A stretch of 64,000 nt of DNA from Thalassobacillus_A hwangdonensis (GTDB lineage Bacteria; Bacillota; Bacilli; Bacillales; Halobacillaceae): the NCBI RefSeq assembly GCF_042675915.1, contig NZ_JBHTKL010000005.1:496001-560000 (forward strand), read 5' to 3'. This document shows, one piece after another, positions 1 through 7,038 of the stretch. The notes beneath the pieces are model-generated. The model made no database searches and was not told the origin of the DNA. It saw only the letters and a list, made by a program, of their open reading frames with translations. Positions within the stretch are counted from its first letter, which is position 1. Every line of letters starts with the position of its first letter. A program made the position numbers and the translations under genes.

Positions 1-1019
1 GTATTATAGCCGAGCACTTCCCCTTGGACAGAAATCGGCGCTTCCTGACGGATGAATGCGGTCCTTACAGGTATGATTCCACCGATGGATACACCTAGCA
101 GGAACCGGAGGATGACCAGCTGCCAAATCGAGGTAACGAATGCCCCTGGAAAATAGACGATTCCAGCCATGAACAAAAGCAGCACCAGGATAGGGATATA
201 TCCTACTCGATCTGCAAGTCTTCCCCAGCGTCGAGCCATCATCAGATTGCCTAATCCGGCTGCTGAAAAAGCGATCCCCGAGAAGAGTGCCAGATTCTCA
301 GGTCCATGGATCTCTCCTACATATAAGGATAAAATTGGCTGAATGCTGAAATGGGCGATTTGTACAAATAAAGATACCATCATCACCATCAGTAACAGCG
401 GGTTTCTGACAATTAACTGCAGTACTTCTTTGGTGGTGTACTTACGTTTATCCGTATCTTCCTCGTCTTTGATCTGGAATTCCTTGATGCCGATCGCTAC
501 GATGATTGCGGAAAGGCCAATCGTGATCGAGGTCCATTGGAACGTTGTCGCATACCCGATCCGATCAGCAATGAATCCTCCTAGCATCGGTCCCATCAGA
601 CTGCCGGTGATACTGCCGGTCTGGAGGGTGCCTAGCACACGGCCAGCTACCTTTTTAGGTGTCTGAGTTGAAATGAGCGCCTGGGACATCGGGATGAATC
701 CGGTAAAGATTCCCATGAACATCCTTAGGAAAAACAACTGCCATACGGAAGTGGCAAACCCCATCAGAAATACGGATAAGCCAAGCCCTGTAGCAGAAAT
801 GATCAATATTTTCTTGCGCCCGTACCGATCCCCGATTTTCCCCCAGATTGGAGAAAATAAGAAGGCGGTGACGAAGGTGATCCCGAAAATCCATCCGGAC
901 CAGTTTTGGACATATTTTTCAGAGAAATCTCCAAAGCTTTCTATATATAACGACAAAAAAGGAAGTACCATGGTGATACTACCTGCAATGAAGAAATTCG
1001 CGAACCACATGATCATCAA
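1..1019 (-). CDS. MFS drug efflux transporter, partial (MdtG-like)
   Basis: The reverse strand is open from the window edge to about 1070 and reads as the N-terminal part of a major facilitator superfamily proton antiporter. It begins near WFANFFIAGS and LPFLSLYIESFG (helix 1) and has the MFS loop-2/3 signature GKIGDRYGRKK, then alternating hydrophobic helices and a second-half repeat RRWGRLADRVG. The C-terminus lies outside the window. The start is unclear: the coding frame has no ATG before codons at 1016 and 1010, TTG at 1019 is a weak option, and an ATG with an upstream purine run at about 1058-1061 lies in another frame. The conserved family N-terminus (lysine/arginine-Asn-Leu before the first helix) sits upstream of these starts, so a non-standard start or a small frameshift is possible. 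Drug efflux is inferred from the family; the substrate is unknown. Confidence 0.8.
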   Translation of the reverse strand, partial: MMIMWFANFFIAGSITMVLPFLSLYIESFGDFSEKYVQNWSGWIFGITFVTAFLFSPIWGKIGDRYGRKKILIISATGLGLSVFLMGFATSVWQLFFLRMFMGIFTGFIPMSQALISTQTPKKVAGRVLGTLQTGSITGSLMGPMLGGFIADRIGYATTFQWTSITIGLSAIIVAIGIKEFQIKDEEDTDKRKYTTKEVLQLIVRNPLLLMVMMVSLFVQIAHFSIQPILSLYVGEIHGPENLALFSGIAFSAAGLGNLMMARRWGRLADRVGYIPILVLLLFMAGIVYFPGAFVTSIWQLVILRFLLGVSIGGIIPVRTAFIRQEAPISVQGEVLGYN

Positions 1020-1259
1020 GTTGCGTTTCGTTCGTTGTGTTTGAGAAACGATAGAAACATCACTTCTTTTCTAATTTATTTCGATACCCTAAATATATAG
1101 CACAAAAATAGATCAATGGAAAGGGATACGGCTTAGTAGAATCGACTCAATATGTATGAAAGATAAGCTGTTTATCACAAAATGACAAATGTCCGTTTGA
1201 AAGGTGCAACGAATTAGTTTAGCATAAAATATGCTTGGTTATATAGAAAACAATAATTA

Positions 1260-1273
1260 TGAAAGCGTTATAT
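1260..1273 (+). promoter_or_regulatory. cre-like site upstream of pxpB
   Basis: TGAAAGCGTTATAT matches the CcpA cre consensus TGWNANCGNTNWCA except in the last two positions. It lies 20 bp before the TTG start of pxpB. A weak sigma-A candidate, TTGAAA at 1197 with TAGCAT at 1220 (17-bp spacing), lies upstream, so CcpA bound here would act as a roadblock. Both calls are by eye. Confidence 0.35.
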
Positions 1274-1292
1274 CAAATAGGGAGGAATCATC

Positions 1293-2012
1293 TTGGAGGC
1301 AAAGCTGAACCCTTTGGGTGATCAGGCAATTGTGATTGAACTTGCAGACACGATCAGCTTGGATGCGCATGAACGTGTAAAGCAGGTTACCAATTATCTT
1401 GATCACGAGAATCCCGAGTGGATGGTGGAATACGTACCTGCATTCACAACCGTTACCGTCTTCTACGAACCTTTGAAAATATGCACGTATATTACGGAAG
1501 ATTCACCAATGCTTCCTTATGACTGGGTAGTTGACCAGTTGAAAACGATGCTGATGGAGCTTAAAGAAAATGAACACTCTGAGCCGCGGACCGTGAAGAT
1601 TCCTGTCTGCTATGGAGGGGACCTCGGACCGGACTTGAAGATTGTCGCTGATGAAAACGGATTATCTGAACAAGAGGTCATCGAACGTCACATGAATGGA
1701 GATTACCTAGTCTATATGATCGGGTTTGCGCCAGGGTTTCCTTATATAGGAGGCATGGATGAAACAATCGCCACCCCGAGAAAAGATGATCCCCGTCTTG
1801 CTATACCAGAAGGTTCGGTGGGAATCGCAGGTAAACAGACTGGAGTGTATCCAATCGAGACACCTGGAGGCTGGCAATTGATCGGAAGAACGCCATTGAA
1901 GCTTTTCCGGCCTGATGCCGAGACACCTTCCTTGTTAAAAGCAGGTGATAAGGTCATTTTTGAATCGATTACAGAAGAAGAATACAGAACGTTGAAGGAG
2001 GAAGAGTCATGA
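1293..2012 (+). CDS. pxpB: 5-oxoprolinase subunit PxpB (KipI family)
   Basis: This 239-residue protein is one of the two subunits of the KipI/KipA allophanate-hydrolase-like complex, which with PxpA hydrolyses 5-oxoproline to glutamate using ATP in the cytoplasm. It carries the family signatures LGDQAIVIEL near the N-terminus, GFAPGFPYIGGM around residue 150 and RTPLKLF near residue 210. The start is a TTG at 1293, 7 nt after GGAGG at 1281-1285; no ATG fits. The stop overlaps the pxpC start by four bases (ATGA), indicating translational coupling. In Bacillus subtilis KipI was first described as an inhibitor of sporulation kinase KinA; the oxoprolinase role is the better-supported general function of the family. 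Confidence 0.93.
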   Translation: MEAKLNPLGDQAIVIELADTISLDAHERVKQVTNYLDHENPEWMVEYVPAFTTVTVFYEPLKICTYITEDSPMLPYDWVVDQLKTMLMELKENEHSEPRTVKIPVCYGGDLGPDLKIVADENGLSEQEVIERHMNGDYLVYMIGFAPGFPYIGGMDETIATPRKDDPRLAIPEGSVGIAGKQTGVYPIETPGGWQLIGRTPLKLFRPDAETPSLLKAGDKVIFESITEEEYRTLKEEES

Positions 2013-3010
2013 TGAAAGTGATGAAGTCCGGCCTCCTTACATCGATTCAGGATTTAGGAAGATATGGGAACCAGAAGCACGGGGTGATCGCGAGTGGAGT
2101 GATGGATCCTGAAGCACATCGGATTGCCAATTTGCTTGTAGGGAATGAAGAGAACGCCTCAACGATGGAAATCACGATCATGGGGCCTGTGCTCGAGTTT
2201 CAGGAAGACGCCTTGATTTCCATTTGTGGCGCAGACCTTACTCCAATGATCGACGGAGTTCCAGTAGGTATGTGGAGACCGATTTTCATCAAACGAGGAA
2301 GCGAATTAAGATTTGGTCAGATCAAACATGGCTGCAGGTCCTATTTGGCTGTTGCTGGTGGCTATGATGTGCCTGAAGTTATGGGAAGTGCATCCACTTA
2401 CCTAAGAGCAGGAATCGGAGGCTATAAAGGCAGGCAATTGGAAAAAGAGGACGTCATCTCCTTTCTTGCCCCTTCAGAACAAGCCGAATTTATGATCGCT
2501 GAACTGCGGGAAACATCTAATGAACAAAACTTTTCAGCGATGGATTGGTATGTAGCTACTGAATTCGTGCCGGTCGTCCAGCCTGAGGAACCCATCAGAA
2601 TTGTGAAAGGGCGAGAATATGACCGATTCACGACTGAAAGCCAACAGGATCTGGAAGCATCCTCTTTCAAGGTGGATACAAAGTCTGATCGGATGGGGTA
2701 CAGACTGACGGGTCAGACGCTGCAAATGAATGATAAAGAAGATATGATCTCTGAAGCTGTCGCTTTCGGTACCATCCAGGTTCCGGCGGAAGGTAATCCG
2801 ATCATTCTATTGGCGGATCGTCAAACGACCGGCGGTTATCCTAAAATCGCTCAAATTGCCACTGTAGATCTGCCGAAAATCGCCCAGACGAAGCCTGGAG
2901 AAAGCATCACATTCACATTGATCTCTCTGGAAGAGGCTCAACGCCTTTATCTGGAAAGAGAACGGAATATCCAATACCTGAAGACGGGTATCAAATATAA
3001 ATTCTGTTAG
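2009..3010 (+). CDS. pxpC: 5-oxoprolinase subunit PxpC (KipA family)
   Basis: This 333-residue protein is the biotin-dependent-carboxyltransferase-like partner of PxpB. The family signatures are visible: TSIQDLGRYGNQKHGV near the N-terminus, SGVMDPEAHRIANLLVGN at about residue 30, CGADLTP near 75, AVAGGYDVPEVMGSAST near 115 and DRQTTGGYPKIA near 270. It starts on the ATG at 2009, which overlaps the pxpB stop, and is followed after 12 bp by pxpA with its own AGGAGG site. The adjacency of all three oxoprolinase subunits makes the pathway assignment firm. Confidence 0.93.
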   Translation: MMKVMKSGLLTSIQDLGRYGNQKHGVIASGVMDPEAHRIANLLVGNEENASTMEITIMGPVLEFQEDALISICGADLTPMIDGVPVGMWRPIFIKRGSELRFGQIKHGCRSYLAVAGGYDVPEVMGSASTYLRAGIGGYKGRQLEKEDVISFLAPSEQAEFMIAELRETSNEQNFSAMDWYVATEFVPVVQPEEPIRIVKGREYDRFTTESQQDLEASSFKVDTKSDRMGYRLTGQTLQMNDKEDMISEAVAFGTIQVPAEGNPIILLADRQTTGGYPKIAQIATVDLPKIAQTKPGESITFTLISLEEAQRLYLERERNIQYLKTGIKYKFC

Positions 3011-3022
3011 GAGGAGAAAAGG

Positions 3023-3793
3023 ATGTACAAAGTTGACCTTAACTGTGACATGGGGGAAAGCTTCGGCTCTTATACCTTAGGGAAAGATACAGAAATCCTC
3101 GATTATGTAACATCTGCAAATATTGCGTGCGGCTTTCATGCGGGGGATCCTTCTATCATGAGAGAAACGGTAAAGACAGCAATAGCAAAAGGCGTCGCTC
3201 TTGGGGCGCATCCTGGGTTGCCTGACCTTGTGGGGTTTGGACGGCGCCCGATGAGTATTACACCACAGGAAGCATATGATATGGTTGTCTACCAAATCGG
3301 AGCATTGCAAGGATTTGCTCAGGCAGAAGGTGGAAAGCTGCAGCATGTAAAGCCTCATGGGGCATTGTATAACATGGCTGCCAAAGACGCAGAACTGTCG
3401 GCTGCTATTGCTGAAGCTGTAGCGGATGTTGACGATCGTCTAGTCCTGTTCGGTCTAGCTGGAGGGGAACTCGTAAAAGCTGGGAAAGAAGCGGGTCTTC
3501 GCACTGCAAGTGAAGTGTTTTCCGACCGCACCTATCAGCAGGATGGATCATTGACTTCCAGAAGAGAAGCGAATGCATTGATTACCGATCACGGTAAAGC
3601 CGTGGAGCAAGTGATCCGGATGGTAAAAGAACAAAAGGTCCACACGCTGCAAGGAGTGGATATCGACATTGAAGCACATACGATTTGTATCCATGGTGAT
3701 GGTGAAAGTGCTTTGGATTTCGCATCCTATATTACACAAGCGTTGAAAGACGCGAACATTGAATTGACGAAAATAGCAGATTTCCTTGAATAA
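3023..3793 (+). CDS. pxpA: 5-oxoprolinase subunit PxpA (LamB/YcsF family)
   Basis: This 256-residue protein belongs to the LamB/YcsF family, the metal-dependent-hydrolase-like subunit that works with PxpB and PxpC on 5-oxoproline. It opens with DLNCDMGESFGSY and continues with SANIACGFHAGDP, GAHPGLPD, GFGRRPM and KPHGALYN, all family hallmarks containing the conserved Asp and His residues. A further HGD motif appears near residue 225. Length is typical. It starts at ATG 3023 behind AGGAGG at about 3010 and is followed 18 bp later by the transporter gene. Confidence 0.95.
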   Translation: MYKVDLNCDMGESFGSYTLGKDTEILDYVTSANIACGFHAGDPSIMRETVKTAIAKGVALGAHPGLPDLVGFGRRPMSITPQEAYDMVVYQIGALQGFAQAEGGKLQHVKPHGALYNMAAKDAELSAAIAEAVADVDDRLVLFGLAGGELVKAGKEAGLRTASEVFSDRTYQQDGSLTSRREANALITDHGKAVEQVIRMVKEQKVHTLQGVDIDIEAHTICIHGDGESALDFASYITQALKDANIELTKIADFLE

Positions 3794-3811
3794 GTCGAAG
3801 GGAGAAACATC

Positions 3812-5002
3812 ATGAAAAAACAATCGAATCGCAGTTTGTTGTTAGGTGCTGCCTTTCTGATGGCGACATCTGCCATTGGTCCAGGGTTCCTTACACAGAC
3901 GACACACTTTACGGAACAATTGGCCGCAAGCTTCGGCTTTGTCATTCTGATTTCCATCATCATCGATATTGGAGCCCAACTGAATATTTGGCGGATCATC
4001 GCCATTTCAGAAAAGCCTGCTCAGGATATTGCGAATAATGTCCTGCCTGGACTCGGATTTTTCCTATCTTTTTTAATCGTAGCCGGAGGTCTGGCTTTCA
4101 ACATCGGTAATATCGCAGGGGCTGGCCTCGGTACAAATGTCCTTTTCGGAGTAAGTCCTGAAATGGGAGCCCTGCTGAGTGGGGTTGTCGCGGTTGCTGT
4201 CTTCCTCGTTCGTGAAGCGGGCAAAGTGATGGACCGTTTTGCGCAGGTTGCAGGGTTTATCATGATTGCATTGACCATTTTTGTCATGTTCTCTTCCCAG
4301 CCTCCTGTAGGTGAAGCTGTAGTGAAAACAGTCGTACCGGATACCATCGATTTTCTTGCCATCGTTACACTTGTCGGAGGTACGGTTGGTGGATACATCA
4401 CATTCGCTGGTGGACACCGTCTATTGGATGCAGGAGTAAAAGGGAAAGAATCGTTGGGATATGTGACGAAGAGTTCTGTATCTGCAATTGGAATTGCTTC
4501 CATTATGCGGATCTTCCTTTTCCTTGCTGCATTGGGTGTGGTCGCACAGGGAATCACGCTTGATCCGTCCAATCCACCTGCATCTGTATTCCAGGCTGCG
4601 GCAGGTAATATTGGATACAAAATCTTCGGAGTCATCATGTGGGCGGCAGCTGTCACATCTGTGGTTGGAGCTGCATACACGTCCGTGTCGTTCATTCGTA
4701 CATTCAGTAAAACGATTGAAAAATACCATAAGTGGTTTATTGTTGGCTTCATCGTTATTTCAACTGCTGTATTTGTCACAGTTGGAAAACCGGTCAGTAT
4801 TCTTATTCTGGTAGGATCTCTGAACGGTCTGATCCTGCCAATTGCCTTGGGAGTAATGTTGCTTGCAGCGTATAAGACGAAGATCGTCGGTGATTATAAA
4901 CACCCGCTTTGGATGACGGTTTTCGGTGTGCTGATCGTAGTCGCTATGGGGTATATGGGAATTGTCACAATGATTGAAGGAATTCCGCAACTCTTCTCTT
5001 AA
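3812..5002 (+). CDS. ycsG: NRAMP-related membrane transporter (YcsG-like)
   Basis: This 396-residue polytopic protein has about 11 hydrophobic helices and resembles the divalent-metal/NRAMP superfamily, as does B. subtilis YcsG in the equivalent cluster. At the helix-1 position where metal-transporting NRAMPs have DPGN, this protein reads AIGPGFLTQ, so the metal-ligand Asp and Asn are absent; I also see no clear MPH motif in helix 6. Together with its place between pxpA and ycsI this suggests an organic substrate such as 5-oxoproline rather than Mn or Fe. That is inference. It starts at ATG 3812 behind AAGGGAG. Confidence 0.85.
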   Translation: MKKQSNRSLLLGAAFLMATSAIGPGFLTQTTHFTEQLAASFGFVILISIIIDIGAQLNIWRIIAISEKPAQDIANNVLPGLGFFLSFLIVAGGLAFNIGNIAGAGLGTNVLFGVSPEMGALLSGVVAVAVFLVREAGKVMDRFAQVAGFIMIALTIFVMFSSQPPVGEAVVKTVVPDTIDFLAIVTLVGGTVGGYITFAGGHRLLDAGVKGKESLGYVTKSSVSAIGIASIMRIFLFLAALGVVAQGITLDPSNPPASVFQAAAGNIGYKIFGVIMWAAAVTSVVGAAYTSVSFIRTFSKTIEKYHKWFIVGFIVISTAVFVTVGKPVSILILVGSLNGLILPIALGVMLLAAYKTKIVGDYKHPLWMTVFGVLIVVAMGYMGIVTMIEGIPQLFS

Positions 5003-5017
5003 AGGGGATGAAATGAA

Positions 5018-5806
5018 ATGACCAGCTTTGATCTAACACCACAAGGAGTCCGTGGGATGATGCGGGCAGGAGAGTGGCAGAAGCCGACTTCAGGAGTTTC
5101 CAGTTCATACGTGCAGGCGAACCTTGTTGTTCTGCCAAAATCGATGGCTTACGACTTTCTGTTGTTCTGTCAGCGCAACCCGAAACCGTGCCCGGTACTC
5201 GATGTAACAGAAATGGGATCTGCTATCCCATCCATCGTTGCACCGGAAGCTGATTTACGGACGGACCTACCGAAGTACCGGGTGTACAGGGAAGGTAAGC
5301 TTGAAAAAGAATGCACGGATATCACGGAGCTTTGGACCGAAGAAATGGTCGGCTTTCTGCTGGGATGCAGCTTCACGTTTGAACAGGCATTAATTGAAAA
5401 CGGAATACAAATGCGCCATAACGAAGAAGAGAAAAATGTTCCGATGTACAAAACAAATATCCAATGTCATCCTGCTGGAAGCTTTGAGGGCCCTATGGTT
5501 GTCAGTATGCGGCCTATCAAACAGGAAGATGTTGTACGTGCCGTCCAGGTGACGAGCCGTTTTCCATCTGTGCATGGCGCACCGGTCCATATCGGAAATC
5601 CGGAAAGCATAGGGATCAATGATATCAATAATCCTGACTTTGGTGATGAGGTAACGATCAAAGAGGGTGAAGTGCCAGTTTTCTGGGCATGTGGTGTCAC
5701 TCCTCAAGCAGTGGCGATGCACATGAAGCCTGAGCTGATGATCACCCATGCGCCAGGACACATGTTCATTACAGATAAAAAGAATGAAGCTTATGGCATT
5801 TTATAA
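5018..5806 (+). CDS. ycsI: DUF1445 family putative hydro-lyase (YcsI)
   Basis: This 262-residue protein belongs to the DUF1445 family, of which B. subtilis YcsI is a member. Recognisable segments are the start GVRGMMRAGEW, the QANLVVLP segment, FLLFCQRNPKPCPVLDVTE near residue 50, FLLGCSFTFE near 112, VSMRPI near 165 and FWACGVTPQA near 225, with THAPGHMFITD near the C-terminus. Family members are usually annotated as hydro-lyases, and the family occurs at the N-terminus of mammalian D-glutamate cyclase. A role supplying or recycling oxoproline or D-glutamate is plausible but not shown. It is the last gene of the operon and is followed by a bidirectional terminator. Confidence 0.88.
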   Translation: MTSFDLTPQGVRGMMRAGEWQKPTSGVSSSYVQANLVVLPKSMAYDFLLFCQRNPKPCPVLDVTEMGSAIPSIVAPEADLRTDLPKYRVYREGKLEKECTDITELWTEEMVGFLLGCSFTFEQALIENGIQMRHNEEEKNVPMYKTNIQCHPAGSFEGPMVVSMRPIKQEDVVRAVQVTSRFPSVHGAPVHIGNPESIGINDINNPDFGDEVTIKEGEVPVFWACGVTPQAVAMHMKPELMITHAPGHMFITDKKNEAYGIL

Positions 5807-5810
5807 AAAA

Positions 5811-5860
5811 AGGTCTGCCGCCGCGATGTCTCTAAAGACGAGCGGGGCAGACCTCTTTAT
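5811..5860. terminator. Bidirectional terminator between ycsI and a small gene
   Basis: The arms AGGTCTGCC (5811-5819) and GGCAGACCT (5846-5854) pair around an imperfect inner stem. CTTTAT follows on the plus strand. Seven adenines precede the left arm, giving a U-tract for minus-strand transcripts of the 48-residue gene. Confidence 0.75.
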
Positions 5861-6003
5861 TTGCGTCGGAATGTTTCTATGAAATAATCGATGAAAGCCT
5901 GTGTTATTTCAATCGTTTGGAAAGTAAGCAAGCTTAGAGCGGTAAATGAAAAGAATAAGACAAATGGAAAACGGACGGAATGTAATAAATGATGCCATAT
6001 CAT
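5857..6003 (-). CDS. Small membrane protein, 48 residues, unknown function
   Basis: A 48-residue reading frame starts at ATG 6003 behind an excellent AAAGGAGGG site (about 6012-6020) and ends with TAA at 5857. The predicted protein starts MIWHHLLHSVRF, has one hydrophobic segment (PFVLFFSFTALSLL, residues 13-26) and a C-terminus rich in aromatic and basic residues ending FRRK. A single membrane span with a short tail is likely. I do not recognise the family. The strong ribosome site and a terminator exactly at the stop argue that it is real. It lies between convergent ycsI and the divergent DUF6933-like gene. Confidence 0.6.
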   Translation of the reverse strand: MIWHHLLHSVRFPFVLFFSFTALSLLTFQTIEITQAFIDYFIETFRRK

Positions 6004-6163
6004 TAAGAATCCCTCCTTTATGATACATATCATACGCCTCTTTGTGCAGAATTCAAGAGGTATAATATGTCGAAGGGAGTCTGTCGATTTCTGGATTTAG
6101 AAGAGGAAATCAAGTAAGATGAGGGAAGAACAGTTGAATCGACGACGGAAAAGGTGAGGACAA

Positions 6164-6655
6164 ATGATGCAAATTGCAGTAACTAAGAAAATGGCCAAAG
6201 AACTGAAGAAGGATATTCAGGACGCGGATACCGTAGAACTTCCTGACATCTATCGTTGGCATATGAATTTATTCAAAATCGGTAATCGTAAATGCGTATT
6301 GCTGATGAATGATGCTACTGGACTTAACCTTACGCTTTTAGGATTGAAGAAAGAGCAGTTTGAAAACATTGATCAGGTCATTATGGGTTCTCTCAGGGAG
6401 CTTTTGAAGCTGCTTAATGTAAAGCAGGAAATCATTGACCACATGCTCGATGCCGGCAGTGAATTGATTTACACGAACACGCATAATCGTAGTGTTCTGG
6501 GAATGATGAATGAAATAAGTTATTATATCGAAGCTCAAATTGAAGGTAAATCTTATGACGACATTGATGCTGTGGATATGAATGAACAAAACAATGGATT
6601 CCTTTTAAAAGGGGAAATACCGATAGAAAAATTTAAACAACACTTTGAAGAATAA
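6164..6655 (+). CDS. DUF6933-like hypothetical protein
   Basis: This 163-residue soluble protein is of unknown function. It contains the stretch WHMNLFKIGNRKCVLLMND at about residues 32-50, which resembles the DUF6933 family of short Firmicute proteins, followed by an alpha-helical region and an acidic C-terminus. Two ATGs occur in tandem at 6164 and 6167 behind AGGTGAGG. TATAAT at 6061-6066 is a candidate -10 element; just after it sit TGTCGAA (6068) and TGTCGAT (6082), which resemble Spo0A boxes. A clear terminator follows at 6664. The family name is from memory and moderately certain; no function can be given. Confidence 0.7.
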   Translation: MMQIAVTKKMAKELKKDIQDADTVELPDIYRWHMNLFKIGNRKCVLLMNDATGLNLTLLGLKKEQFENIDQVIMGSLRELLKLLNVKQEIIDHMLDAGSELIYTNTHNRSVLGMMNEISYYIEAQIEGKSYDDIDAVDMNEQNNGFLLKGEIPIEKFKQHFEE

Positions 6656-6663
6656 TGATAAAG

Positions 6664-6693
6664 ATGCTGGCCAGCGTGGTCAGCATTTTTTTA
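6664..6693 (+). terminator. Terminator after DUF6933-like gene
   Basis: ATGCTGGCC pairs with GGTCAGCAT (one mismatch) and is followed by TTTTTTTATT. Confidence 0.8.
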
Positions 6694-6721
6694 TTGTCTA
6701 TAACGTTAGCTAGTGAATTTA

Positions 6722-6843
6722 ATCCAGCTCCAGCGCCTACCCCCTCGAGGTCTTAAGTCAATCCTCTATGTGGTAAAGACGACTACGTCGAGACTTGACT
6801 TAAGCTTGTTGGGGGTGAGCAAGGCGCTTGCGCTTTTTGTTCT
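6722..6843 (+). repeat. Intergenic hairpin-forming repeat, copy A
   Basis: This ~122-bp element begins ATCCAGCTCCAGCGCC and is nearly identical to 39589-39709. Its halves are complementary: GCGCC near the left pairs with GGCGC near the right, CCCCC with GGGGG, and CTTAAGTCAA with TTGACTTAAG, so it can fold into one long stem. It encodes nothing visible. Similar elements starting CCAGCTCCAGCGCCTA are familiar between genes in Bacillaceae. With the promoter of the next gene it fills the 383-bp gap 6656-7038. Confidence 0.8.
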
Positions 6844-6964
6844 TCAAGTAGATTTTTCAAAAAGAAAATAGCCTTTGAGCTAAGCAGAGATTATCTAGAA
6901 GGAAATGTATAGGTTGAAGGAGAATGGGTATGTAAAGTAGAGGTGCTCTATAAATGGAAGGATG

Positions 6965-6993
6965 TTTACAAAATACCATTAGGGGTATATAAT
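6965..6993 (+). promoter_or_regulatory. Sigma-A promoter with embedded CstR-like operator
   Basis: TTTACA (6965-6970) and TATAAT (6988-6993) are separated by exactly 17 bp. Inside the spacer is the inverted repeat ATACCATTAGGGGTAT (6973-6988), matching the ATACC...GGTAT operators of the CsoR/CstR persulfide-sensing repressors. Repressor binding would block the promoter directly. The downstream gene is a CstB-type persulfide dioxygenase, exactly the gene class CstR controls in staphylococci. Confidence 0.75.
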
Positions 6994-7038
6994 AAACATA
7001 GTAAATCAAACAACTTTTGAACATTGGAGGGTATTTGC

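Noticed and set aside
4021..4779. 252-codon minus-strand frame inside ycsG
   Set aside because: It is a mirror frame of a strongly supported membrane-protein gene, with no ribosome site and composition typical of an antisense shadow.
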